This document shows positions 1-7,454 of a stretch of DNA of 50,061 bases, piece by piece. The position numbers and the translations under genes are program-made. How positions within the stretch are numbered: position 1 is the first letter of the stretch; every line of letters starts with the position of its first letter. The stretch covers positions 1 to 50,061 of the forward strand of contig NZ_AZFN01000006.1 of assembly GCF_001434365.1 (NCBI RefSeq), given 5' to 3'. The stretch comes from Limosilactobacillus gastricus DSM 16045. Its GTDB lineage: Bacteria; Bacillota; Bacilli; Lactobacillales; Lactobacillaceae. The notes under the pieces were generated by a model. The model did no database searches. It saw only the letters and a list, made by a program, of their open reading frames with translations, and was not told where the DNA came from.

Positions 1-28
1 AAGTGTCCAACTTTAAGGGTTCACTTCA
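1..28. mobile_element. Possible end of an insertion sequence (IS3-like terminal repeat)
   Basis: The first bases (beginning aagtgtccaacttt) resemble, from memory, terminal repeats of IS3-family elements in lactic acid bacteria. The adjacent GT2 reading frame stops inside this stretch (stop at 13-15). A contig or window beginning exactly at such a repeat would be typical of an assembly break at an IS. No transposase is visible because the sequence ends here, so this is an inference. Confidence 0.35.
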
Positions 29-378
29 CCAATACAAATATCAGAATTGTTCTTTTTTATTCCCGCTACAAGATTCTTAATGTTACTATTCGAAAGATAA
101 TCATCTGAATCTACAAAGACAACGTATTTTCCGTTTGCGTTTTCAAGTCCCGTATTACGGGCTAACCCAAGTCCCATATTTTTTTTATGTATTACCTTAA
201 TCCTATTTTCATTTGAGGAAAATTGATCACATATTTTCCCGCTGTGATCAGTTGATTCATCATCAACTAAAATTATTTCCAGGTTTTTATAAGTTTGGTT
301 AAGAATAGAATCAATACATTGAACAAGGTATTTTTCAACGTTATAAACGGGTACAATCACACTAATCAAATCATCCAT
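13..378 (-). pseudogene. Glycosyltransferase family 2, C-terminally truncated
   Basis: The 121-residue product is only the first part of a GT-A fold family 2 glycosyltransferase, which is usually about 300 residues. The N-terminal strand (SVIVPVYNVEKYL), the nucleotide-binding VDDESTD motif and the metal-binding DxD region (VFVDSDDYL) are all present. The acceptor half is absent. The frame runs into sequence resembling an IS end and stops at 13-15. The start ATG at 376-378 has a GAGGGAG ribosome binding site and overlaps the end of the preceding acetyltransferase gene by a few bases, so it belongs to the same operon. The intact enzyme would add a sugar to the lipid-linked repeat unit at the inner membrane face. 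As it stands the protein is probably inactive. Confidence 0.75.
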
Positions 379-847
379 ATATCTCCCTCGAAATATTTCT
401 TGCTGGTACTCCTACTAGTATTGAGTTCTCTGGAAATGATTTAGTAACCACTGCATTCGCTCCAATTTTACTGTTACTTCCTATTTTAATATTCCCAATT
501 ATCTTTGCACCAGCACCTATTTCAACATTTTCACCGATTATCGGACATTCAGTATAATCAATTCCTTTATTTCCAATAGTCACCTGCTGTCGTATAATGC
601 ATCCATCTCCAATAACAGAATTACGATTGATAATTATTCCATAAGGATGATATAAATATATTCTACTGCTTATAGATTGTGAAACTTGAATCTCTGATCC
701 GAAAAGCCCTAATATGAATACTATATCTAAAACCTTATAAACTTTATAGTTAAAATGATGCCAGAAACCAGATTGGCCATAATGCTTTTGGCCATATTTG
801 TAGATATTTAAAATTAACTTACCTTTTTTATCTAATTCTTTCATCAT
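371..847 (-). CDS. Serine acetyltransferase-like hexapeptide acyltransferase
   Basis: A protein of about 158 residues with left-handed beta-helix hexapeptide repeats in its C-terminal half (for example NSVIGDGCIIRQQVTIGN, then VEIGAGAKIIGNIKIG) and the closing VGVPAR motif typical of the CysE/LacA/NodL group. In an exopolysaccharide operon such enzymes usually O-acetylate a sugar of the repeat unit using acetyl-CoA; that role is inferred from context. The longest frame begins with GTG at 853, but AGAAGG lies better placed for the ATG at 847 or the next ATG at 844. The gene directly follows the GT4 remnant and overlaps the truncated GT2 gene. Confidence 0.75.
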   Translation of the reverse strand: MMKELDKKGKLILNIYKYGQKHYGQSGFWHHFNYKVYKVLDIVFILGLFGSEIQVSQSISSRIYLYHPYGIIINRNSVIGDGCIIRQQVTIGNKGIDYTECPIIGENVEIGAGAKIIGNIKIGSNSKIGANAVVTKSFPENSILVGVPARNISREIYG

Positions 848-849
848 AA

Positions 850-1940
850 TCACCTTCTATTAACTTTAAAGTCGTCATAGCTCTTAATTAATTTATTTGC
901 ATTATCTTCAGAACTAAAACCATTTCTTAATAGATATTTTACGTTTTGATCTCTTCTATCAATTCTATTATCAGAAAAGCTAAAAAATTCTATTTCATTT
1001 TTCCAGGCTGTCACATCATCAATAGGAAGATAAGTCACATTCTTGGTAACATTTGTTTCTTGAGACACCTTATCAGAAACAAAACATGGTAGTCCAGCAG
1101 CTTGAGCCTCAATTAATGAAAATGGCTGTCCTTCATAAAAAGATGGTAATGCAAATATATCCATTGCATTTAAATAATCAATAACATCTCTAACGGCCCC
1201 TGTAAATAATACTTTCTTTAGCAGGCCTTTTTTTCAACAAGAAGTCGATCTTTCTTTAGATTTACACCATTACCAATTAAAATGACTCGATAACGATCAT
1301 CAAGTTTTTCCGCTAATTCTATCAAAAACTCCTGATTTTTTTGAGAATTAAACTTTCCGATATGTCCTATTAAAATCTTATCATCACTGATTCCCAATTT
1401 AGACCTAATCTTTGTACGCACATTTTGATTAAGCTTATATTTATCAAAATCGATTCCGTTTTCGATTATAACGAAATCCTTACTCTTAAATAACCATTTC
1501 CCGGCTGCTTGATTGCAGGCAATTCGCCCATTTACTACCATCTCAAAGAACGGTCTCAATAATTGATTCGCCTTAACATGTCTAGTAGTCGTATTATGAC
1601 TATGAGCAACCCGCACCTTTACACCTGCAAGTTTTGCAGCTGCTAATTCAATTGCCATGGTGGTACTATTTCCATTAACATGAACAACATCATACTGATT
1701 CTGTCGACAGAGTCGATAAATCTTAAAAAAATACCTAATAGGTTCTTGATTACGATTTAAATGTCCTATTAATGTTATACCTAAATCGTTTACCTGCTTC
1801 TGGATTTCGCCAGAAACATGATTAGGAGCCCCAATCGTAATGTCATAATTATGTTTGATTAATTCTTTACAAGTATTAAGTATGAAGGTTGAAATACCAT
1901 TTTCTTCTAGGCCAACAGTATTTATAATGAATATTTTCAT
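850..1940 (-). pseudogene. Glycosyltransferase family 4, frameshifted in a homopolymer
   Basis: Two adjacent frames make one GT-B enzyme of about 364 residues. The upstream piece (1940 down to 1218) has the N-terminal Rossmann domain (MKIFIINTVGLEENGIS) and the ILIGNG strand. The downstream piece (to 850) has the donor-binding EX7E motif (EGQPFSLIE) of GT4 enzymes. The upstream frame fails just after a run of seven T on the plus strand (1228-1234). One extra base there would read through as VEKKGLLKKVLF and join both halves. The annotated start is the ATG at 1940; a longer frame would begin with TTG at 1952. The intact enzyme would transfer a nucleotide-sugar residue onto the growing exopolysaccharide repeat unit. 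A real frameshift, phase variation and sequencing error are all possible. Confidence 0.8.
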
Positions 1941-1941
1941 A

Positions 1942-2442
1942 TTATCGTCCAACTAGTCTATTAACAATTTGTTCAAAATACTGATTGAATCGAGCATTAT
2001 TTCCACTACTTATAGCACTCATGTTCTTAACAAGTTCATCATAATGCTCGATAACATTTGATAAGTTTTCAATGTCATAAACGGGAATTACATTATGCAT
2101 CCGTTCATCAACCATTTTCAGAAAGTCCACTTGATGGTCATTAACGTGTTCATTATTAGTGGCTAATCGTGGAACAACTACTGGAATTTTACCCGCTTGT
2201 AAAACCTCAATGAAACTGGCCGGTCCACCATGGGTAATCACAATGTGAGCCTGGTTAATATAATCTTTCATCTTATTGTAATCAAGCATTGATTTTGCTT
2301 CACAATGCAGAGGTTGATATGTACAATAACCTGTTTGCATTATCACCTTTTCTTGGATTACTCCATTTCCAACAAGTTGGTCCACTTTTTCGATTAGGCG
2401 ATTAAATGGCTGTTCATGCGTTCCTACTGTCACAAAAATCAT
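1942..2442 (-). CDS. Alg13-like exopolysaccharide glycosyltransferase subunit (EpsF/CpsG type)
   Basis: 166 residues, resembling the C-terminal half of family 28 glycosyltransferases. It begins MIFVTVGTHEQPFNRLI and contains the sugar-nucleotide binding stretch ITHGGPASFIEVLQAGK, diagnostic of Alg13/MurG C-terminal domains. In streptococcal and lactobacillary polysaccharide clusters this subunit works with a membrane-anchoring Alg14-like partner, here encoded just upstream (2452-2901). Together they usually add the second sugar, often galactose or glucose, to the undecaprenyl-linked first sugar. The close spacing between the two genes supports one functional unit. The sugar specificity cannot be read from the sequence. 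Confidence 0.85.
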   Translation of the reverse strand: MIFVTVGTHEQPFNRLIEKVDQLVGNGVIQEKVIMQTGYCTYQPLHCEAKSMLDYNKMKDYINQAHIVITHGGPASFIEVLQAGKIPVVVPRLATNNEHVNDHQVDFLKMVDERMHNVIPVYDIENLSNVIEHYDELVKNMSAISSGNNARFNQYFEQIVNRLVGR

Positions 2443-2451
2443 TATATTCTC

Positions 2452-2901
2452 CTAAAAGATACTTCCCAGATTAATAGCCTTCGGGTAAACCTTTTTCTGT
2501 TCTTCCCATTGTACAATAAATTTATCAACAATCGGATAAACCATTTTACCAGTCATTGTTGGTTTATCGATACGATCAAACACTTCAATATAAACAAGCT
2601 TACAACCCATCAATTTACCTATATAAAAAAAAGGAACTGCCACCGCAGCTCCACTAGAAATAATCACATCCGATTTTTCCTTTCGGAGAACCTTAAATGC
2701 AAGTATTGTATTCTTGATTAAGGCCTTTAAACTACGGTTAGTTGGATAGTAACACCCATACATTTTTTCATTTTGTAATTTGCTTCGCGCATCGGCCTTG
2801 TTAAAGGTCATCCAAAACCGATCTTTGTCTTGCCAAAATGGCTTCAGCATATACAAATGAGTTAAATGTCCACCACTTGAACCAACTAAACAAACCTTCA
2901 T
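2452..2901 (-). CDS. Alg14-like exopolysaccharide glycosyltransferase subunit (EpsE/CpsF type)
   Basis: 149 residues. The N-terminal KVCLVGSSGGHLTHLYML motif and the SSGAAVAVPFFYIGKLMG segment are typical of Alg14/CpsF proteins, which recruit the catalytic Alg13-like partner to the membrane and help bind the acceptor. The partner gene follows at 1942-2442 with only about ten bases between. The gene follows the priming transferase, matching the biochemical order: priming sugar first, then the second sugar by this pair. Confidence 0.85.
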   Translation of the reverse strand: MKVCLVGSSGGHLTHLYMLKPFWQDKDRFWMTFNKADARSKLQNEKMYGCYYPTNRSLKALIKNTILAFKVLRKEKSDVIISSGAAVAVPFFYIGKLMGCKLVYIEVFDRIDKPTMTGKMVYPIVDKFIVQWEEQKKVYPKAINLGSIF

Positions 2902-2911
2902 CTCTTACTCC

Positions 2912-3571
2912 TTAATATGCTCCATTTGGCTTAAAAATCACCTTTACAGTACATAGGATAAGCCAAAAAACATACATTAAATTAGCCCGTTGAATATAAG
3001 TTAGGTCAATTCCTACCATATCCTTAAAACCAACAGTATTCCTAGCAGTTACCTGCCATAAACCGGTACAGCCAGGTTTAACCATCAAACGTTGCATATC
3101 ATGTTCCGAATAATGTGCAACTTCAGCCGGTAGTGGTGGACGGGGACCCACTAGTGACATATCACCGATTAGGACATTCCACAGTTGGGGTAACTCATCT
3201 AAACTGGTTTTTCGAATAAATTTACCCGCTTTCGTGATTCGTGGAGCATCCTTCATCTTAAACATCGCCCCGTCAACTTCATTTTGTTCCATTACCTCAT
3301 GTTTAAGCTCTTCAGCATTGGTTACCATCGAACGGAATTTATACATTTTAAATTCTTTTCCATCTTTTCCCACGCGGGTCTGTGAAAAGAATACCGGACC
3401 ACGATCATCGATCTTAATCCAAATGATGATAATTAAAAATAACCAAGAAAGGCAAATCAATCCAATTAAAGAAAAGACAATATCGAAAAACCGCTTAAAA
3501 AATCGATAAGCATATCGTGATTCTACTTGCGACTTATCGACAATGGGAATTTCGATATTTCTCACTTCCAT
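2912..3571 (-). CDS. Undecaprenyl-phosphate glycosyl-1-phosphate transferase (priming enzyme)
   Basis: 219 residues of the bacterial sugar transferase (WbaP/PglC) family. One N-terminal hydrophobic segment (about residues 28-52, VFSLIGLICLSWLFLIIIIW) is followed by the cytoplasmic catalytic domain with GPVFFSQTRVGKDGKEF, KFRSM, the TSLDELPQLWNVL motif and the SLVGPRPP signature. It moves a sugar-1-phosphate from a nucleotide sugar to undecaprenyl phosphate and so starts each polysaccharide repeat unit. The length matches the short PglC/EpsE class without the multi-spanning N-terminal domain. It lies in the operon between the phosphatase gene and the Alg14-like gene. The sugar it uses is not predictable from sequence alone. 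Confidence 0.92.
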   Translation of the reverse strand: MEVRNIEIPIVDKSQVESRYAYRFFKRFFDIVFSLIGLICLSWLFLIIIIWIKIDDRGPVFFSQTRVGKDGKEFKMYKFRSMVTNAEELKHEVMEQNEVDGAMFKMKDAPRITKAGKFIRKTSLDELPQLWNVLIGDMSLVGPRPPLPAEVAHYSEHDMQRLMVKPGCTGLWQVTARNTVGFKDMVGIDLTYIQRANLMYVFWLILCTVKVIFKPNGAY

Positions 3572-3590
3572 GATTGAACTCCTTTCTAAG

Positions 3591-4361
3591 TTAAAACAAC
3601 CAAAATCGTTTCTTTTGCTTAATTGGCTCCCAGGTCATTCGGACTGGATCACCATTCAAAATATACTTAGCGTTTTGTTGATAATCTCCAGCCACTTTAC
3701 GACCTAAATCTTTAGCTAACCGTCGCATGGCCGCTCCAAGTTCATAATCACGCTTTTCCATCACGTGAGCATCTGAAGCCATGACCGTACCTTGACCGGC
3801 ATTCACCATCAATCTGGCAGCACGTTCGACATCTTTTCCAAAAGTACCTAAATAACTACTAGCCGTGATTTGACTTAAGCACCCTAGTTCCAATAAATCA
3901 GCTAAACGCTCCGGATGAGCGACCAACTCATTATTTCGTTCCGGGTGAACAATCACTGGGGTAATTCCCCGGGATTGGAGTTGATAAATCATCGACTTGG
4001 TATAGTGTGGCACTTCGTTGGACGGTAATTCCAGTAACATATATCGACCACCTTCATCCGCAAACAAAATGTCATCTTGATCTAAAGCCGCTAAAATCTT
4101 GTTAGACAGATGAACCTCCTGGCCTGGAAAAACTGTTAGGTCAATCCCTGCCTCGTTCAAAGCAGCTTGGAAGTAACTCGTAGCTTGCATCACCGTCTCT
4201 TTATGATTCACGTATCGCCGATTCAAATGGTGGGGTGTAACTAAGGCATGGCTGACACCATCCGCCACCGCATCACGCGCCAATTCAAGCGAAGCAGCCA
4301 TACTAGGCGAACCATCATCTAAATTCGGTAATAAGTGACAATGTAAATCAACGTATCCCAT
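3591..4361 (-). CDS. PHP-family protein-tyrosine phosphatase (CpsB/Wzb/YwqE type)
   Basis: 256 residues with the manganese-dependent PHP phosphatase fold. Metal ligands are visible in DLHCHLLPNLDDG near the N terminus, in VTPHHLN, in IVHPERN and in SDAH near residue 200. Such enzymes dephosphorylate the tyrosine kinase of the same operon, encoded directly upstream at 4364-5119 and separated by only two bases, and so tune polymer length and export. The order adaptor-kinase-phosphatase is the usual phosphoregulatory module of Wzy-dependent clusters. Confidence 0.92.
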   Translation of the reverse strand: MGYVDLHCHLLPNLDDGSPSMAASLELARDAVADGVSHALVTPHHLNRRYVNHKETVMQATSYFQAALNEAGIDLTVFPGQEVHLSNKILAALDQDDILFADEGGRYMLLELPSNEVPHYTKSMIYQLQSRGITPVIVHPERNNELVAHPERLADLLELGCLSQITASSYLGTFGKDVERAARLMVNAGQGTVMASDAHVMEKRDYELGAAMRRLAKDLGRKVAGDYQQNAKYILNGDPVRMTWEPIKQKKRFWLF

Positions 4362-4363
4362 GA

Positions 4364-5119
4364 TTAATCTTCTGGTTCCACCGATCCGTAACCATACCCA
4401 TAGCCGTAACCATATCCATAGCCATCATCATCGCCACTGGCCACATCATTCATAACGTAACCAAGTAAATTAGCTTTGGAAATGTTTAGCATTTCAACAG
4501 CCCGTTTGACGGCAACTTTTTGGGTCACCCCCGAGCGAACGACTAAGACAACCCCGTCTAACATACTCGACAGCACTTGTGTGTCATTCACTTCCAAAAT
4601 CGGTGGCACATCGATGATCACCACATCATACATTTGCTCAAAGGTGGCGACTAGATCGCGCATCCGTTGCGAATTTAACAATCCGGTGGCATTCGGTGGA
4701 ACCGGGCCCACCGTCAATACATCCAGGTTTGGTACTTCGGTTGCTTGAATGACATCTTGAGAATTAATGACATGCTCTTGATCCATCAAAAGGGTCGTTA
4801 ATCCCTGCCGGTTATCAAGGTCAAAAGTTGAATGCATGGTTGGCCGCCGCAAATCGGCATCGACCATTAAGACCCGCTTATTATCCTGCGCCCAGGTCAC
4901 CCCAACATTAGCTGTTACAGTGGACTTCCCTTCTGAAATGTTGGAGGACGTGAAAGCTAACGCCTTAATTGGATGATCAACCCCCATGAAGGTGATATTA
5001 GTCTTAATCGTCCGGAACTGTTCAGCCACCAAACTTTGCGGCTTGGTCAAGGTAACCAGGTTGGCCCCATTAACCATGGTGTCAACTGATTGAATTTTTT
5101 TACGTGAAAATAATCCCAT
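4364..5119 (-). CDS. Capsular/exopolysaccharide tyrosine autokinase (CpsD/Wze/YwqD type)
   Basis: 251 residues of the BY-kinase family. It has the Walker A motif (SSNISEGKSTVTANVG), Walker A' (VLMVDADLRRPTMH) and Walker B (VVIIDVPPI). The C terminus carries the autophosphorylated tyrosine cluster, here six Gly-Tyr pairs encoded at 4388-4423. The kinase needs the membrane adaptor encoded just upstream (5131-5889) for activity. Its phosphorylation cycle, reversed by the downstream phosphatase, controls polysaccharide chain length and amount. The annotated start is MGLFSRKK, preceded by a GGAGGTG ribosome binding site. Confidence 0.94.
   Translation of the reverse strand: MGLFSRKKIQSVDTMVNGANLVTLTKPQSLVAEQFRTIKTNITFMGVDHPIKALAFTSSNISEGKSTVTANVGVTWAQDNKRVLMVDADLRRPTMHSTFDLDNRQGLTTLLMDQEHVINSQDVIQATEVPNLDVLTVGPVPPNATGLLNSQRMRDLVATFEQMYDVVIIDVPPILEVNDTQVLSSMLDGVVLVVRSGVTQKVAVKRAVEMLNISKANLLGYVMNDVASGDDDGYGYGYGYGYGYGSVEPED
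4388..4423 (-). repeat. Six tandem Gly-Tyr codon pairs in the kinase tail
   Basis: Six consecutive six-base units encode Gly-Tyr, followed by SVEPED at the C terminus. Codon choice varies among the units (GGN TAT/TAC), so this is not a perfect microsatellite, but it is repetitive enough for copy number to vary between strains. Confidence 0.85.
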
Positions 5120-5130
5120 GATGACACCTC

Positions 5131-5889
5131 CTAAACGCGTCGATTGCCACGGCTCTTTTGCCGCTTGTTCTTGCGATCATACCGCATGTGGGAAACTTGT
5201 CCTAAGTTAACCAAGTTTAATTCGTCGGTCATAAACTCGTTCGTCCGCACGGTTGTATCAAATAGTTCCTTGATCAATAAGTAACCAAAGGAAATCACAA
5301 AGCCAACCACGGCTCCCGCTAAAGCAAAGAGCTTAACATTAGGGAAGGACTTCGTCTTAGGCGTCGTTGCACTAGATACGATCGTGACGTTGTTGACATC
5401 CATGATCTTTTTAACCCGCTTCTTAAAAACGCTAGCCACTGTATTAGCCATCGCTTTGGCTTCAGTTGGGTTACTTGCCTCAGCATTTAAGGTAAAGACT
5501 TGTGAATTTGTTTGGGTCGAAACGGATAAGGCATCCTTTAATTCCGCGACCGATAGATCATAAGCTTTCCCATTAGCGTGACTAGTTTCAGGATTAGCCA
5601 GATACTTTGTAGCTTCTTGTAAGATCACTTGGTTAGTAATGATATCCTTATAAGTATTGATCAGTTGCACGTCGGCTTGTTGATTGTTATAAGCTTGGCC
5701 CGCTTGGTCCTTATTTTCCTTATTATTAACCAAAATCTGCGTTGAAGCAGTATATTTCGGTTGAATTAAGAATTCAGCATCTGCAGCTGCGATGATACCC
5801 AATCCTAAGGTCCAGACAATTAACATTAACAGATTCTTCCGGAGAATCTTAACTAATCGTCGTAAATCAATTGTGTTACTTGTTTCCAT
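5131..5889 (-). CDS. Polysaccharide chain-length determinant / kinase adaptor (CpsC/Wzd/YwqC type)
   Basis: 252 residues with the Wzz topology. A cytoplasmic N terminus (TIDLRRLVKILRKN) precedes a first membrane helix near residues 19-42, an extracytoplasmic domain (about 43-182), and a second helix near 185-208 (LFALAGAVVGFVISFGYLLI). The short basic cytoplasmic tail ends in KRQKSRGNRRV. In Gram-positive bacteria this adaptor activates the separate tyrosine kinase encoded next (4364-5119) and helps set polymer length. The proline-containing PNVKLFALAG stretch before the second helix is typical. It follows the LCP gene with a short gap. Confidence 0.92.
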   Translation of the reverse strand: METSNTIDLRRLVKILRKNLLMLIVWTLGLGIIAAADAEFLIQPKYTASTQILVNNKENKDQAGQAYNNQQADVQLINTYKDIITNQVILQEATKYLANPETSHANGKAYDLSVAELKDALSVSTQTNSQVFTLNAEASNPTEAKAMANTVASVFKKRVKKIMDVNNVTIVSSATTPKTKSFPNVKLFALAGAVVGFVISFGYLLIKELFDTTVRTNEFMTDELNLVNLGQVSHMRYDRKNKRQKSRGNRRV

Positions 5890-5911
5890 TAATATTTAGT
5901 CTCCGTCATGA

Positions 5912-6904
5912 TTAATAACTACTACTGTCCGAATCATCATCGTCAGGTAAGGTCTTCGTTTGTAAACCTAGGGACTGCCGAATTAAATTGCTAATTCGTT
6001 GCCGCTCATTGTATGAAACCTGTTGGTATGAAACGCCATCTTCGTCATCGCTAGTCCCACTCGCATAGTCTTGCACGACCTTCGTAGCATCGCGATAATT
6101 TAGTGCTAGTTGAGTCATATTACTAAAGGTTAAGTTTGTTTGCATTCCACCGGAAAGGGTTTGTAAGAATTTCCGGTTAAGCACAGACTTATATGAAGCT
6201 GATTCTTTAATCAGGGCGGCAATAATCAAACGCTGCCGTGACTGCCGACCGTAATCGCCATCGGGATCATCGTAACGCATCCGGCTGAAAGCCAAAGCTT
6301 CCTTCCCATCCATATGGTAAGTCTTCCCCTTCTTAAAGGAATATCCTTCATATGTAAATGTTAATGGTGATTTAACATCTATCCCATCAACTTGATCGAT
6401 CGCCTTTTCCATCGAACCCATGTTAACCAGTAAATAAGCATCCACCGGAATTCCGAATTGTTCCTTAATCACCTTAATAGTTTCTTTAACCCCGCCGTAT
6501 GTGTAGGCTGAGTTAATCTTAGCAGGTGAATAGTCAGGATAATCCGGCAAATCAACCTTCATATCTCGCGGTAAGGAAACAATTGTCGTCTTATTCGTCT
6601 GGGTATTGATAGTCATCACCATAATGGTATCCGTCCGCCCTTTTTCAGTTCGACCAAGGGCCCCAGTGTCAGTACCCAACAAAAGAATACTGATCGGCTT
6701 CTTTTGCTTTAAGACACTCGAGATACTTCGTCCCGAGACACCAGATGATGAGTACATATCATTCGTTGCGTCGCGCAGGTTGCGCCAAGCCATCGCTGCA
6801 AAAATTACAGCGATAACAAAGACAATGCCGACTAAGGCCCACAGCCAACGTAACCAGTGATGCTTGTGACGTCGATGATGATGTTTAATCTCTTCTGAAT
6901 CCAT
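5912..6904 (-). CDS. LytR-CpsA-Psr (LCP) family cell-wall polymer ligase
   Basis: 330 residues. A basic, His-rich cytoplasmic start (HHHRRHKHH) is followed by one membrane helix near residues 20-41 and the extracellular LCP domain. Hallmarks are the LLLGTDTG motif, the arginine/aspartate clusters GRTEKGRTDT and SLPRDMKVDLP, and FSRMRYDDPDGDYGRQSRQR, which binds the pyrophosphate of polyprenyl substrates. LCP enzymes transfer finished polymers from undecaprenyl pyrophosphate to peptidoglycan. First in this operon, it probably attaches the polysaccharide to the wall. The start ATG at 6904 has GGGAG eight bases upstream. The acidic DDDDSDSS tail is unremarkable. Confidence 0.93.
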   Translation of the reverse strand: MDSEEIKHHHRRHKHHWLRWLWALVGIVFVIAVIFAAMAWRNLRDATNDMYSSSGVSGRSISSVLKQKKPISILLLGTDTGALGRTEKGRTDTIMVMTINTQTNKTTIVSLPRDMKVDLPDYPDYSPAKINSAYTYGGVKETIKVIKEQFGIPVDAYLLVNMGSMEKAIDQVDGIDVKSPLTFTYEGYSFKKGKTYHMDGKEALAFSRMRYDDPDGDYGRQSRQRLIIAALIKESASYKSVLNRKFLQTLSGGMQTNLTFSNMTQLALNYRDATKVVQDYASGTSDDEDGVSYQQVSYNERQRISNLIRQSLGLQTKTLPDDDDSDSSSY

Positions 6905-6926
6905 ATACTAAACTCCCAAAATTTAA

Positions 6927-6945
6927 TAAACCTTAAAAAGGTTTA
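6927..6945. promoter_or_regulatory. Perfect 8-bp inverted repeat in the exopolysaccharide operon leader
   Basis: TAAACCTT, three bases, then AAGGTTTA. It lies between the predicted promoter (7022-7050) and the LCP start at 6904. It could be an operator or a leader hairpin; no cognate regulator is evident. Confidence 0.5.
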
Positions 6946-7021
6946 GCATCGATTCACACATTTTTCAATAATAATCACAATATTAACATATTTTAGTAAT
7001 ATTGAAATACATTACATATAC

Positions 7022-7050
7022 ATAATAATGATATCCCGTCACTTTATCAA
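7022..7050 (-). promoter_or_regulatory. Predicted promoter of the exopolysaccharide operon
   Basis: On the minus strand, -35 TTGATA (7045-7050) and -10 TATTAT (7022-7027) are separated by 17 bases. It reads toward the LCP gene with a leader of about 110 bases. It is the best sigma-A-like match in this intergenic region. Confidence 0.6.
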
Positions 7051-7120
7051 GATATCTCGGAAATTTTCTTTGGATGCTTGTTAAATAATGAATTGAATGC
7101 TAGAATTAGTAATCGTTAAT

Positions 7121-7209
7121 GGAGAGTTGGCAGAGTGGTAATGCACCGGACTCGAAATCCGGCGAACCCGTGTTGAGCGGGCGCGCAGGTTCAAATCCTG
7201 TACTCTCCT
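7121..7209 (+). tRNA. tRNA-Ser (anticodon CGA)
   Basis: Acceptor arms GGAGAGT (7121-7127) and ACTCTCC (7202-7208) pair fully. The anticodon loop within ggactcgaaatcc reads CGA, decoding UCG serine codons. The long variable arm (gaacccgtgttgagcgggc) is the class II hallmark of serine tRNAs, and GGTTCAAATCC forms the T arm. CCA is not encoded. The base after the acceptor stem appears to be T. It stands alone between the exopolysaccharide operon and the glucansucrase gene. Confidence 0.94.
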
Positions 7210-7218
7210 TTCTTAAGC

Positions 7219-7248
7219 GGACCTTGTATTAAACGAGGTCCCTTTTTT
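7219..7248 (+). terminator. Rho-independent terminator after tRNA-Ser
   Basis: GGACCT pairs with AGGTCC across an 11-base loop, followed by a run of six T. Confidence 0.7.
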
Positions 7249-7406
7249 GTTAACTGGTTAAAGGAGACACGAGATAAATAACAAAGCTGAATAGTAACCA
7301 CCCCTTTCTGTATGACTACCATAATCCATGATCTGGTATTGATAGTTAAGCAGATACAGGAATTTTCATAAAGTTATTTTGTTATATTTATTTGTTTAAT
7401 GTTTTA

Positions 7407-7440
7407 AAAAGGTCGTTGTCCATCTGGGCAACGACCTTTT
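7407..7440 (-). terminator. Terminator of the glucansucrase gene
   Basis: A perfect 12-bp stem AAAAGGTCGTTG / CAACGACCTTTT with a 10-base loop, just downstream of the gtf stop. T-rich flanks on both sides make it potentially bidirectional. Confidence 0.85.
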
Positions 7441-7454
7441 CTGTCTATATACTA

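Noticed and set aside
7121-7209. tRNA-Ser as an attachment site for an integrated island carrying gtf and hicAB
   Set aside because: No integrase gene and no repeated copy of the tRNA 3' end were seen in the window.
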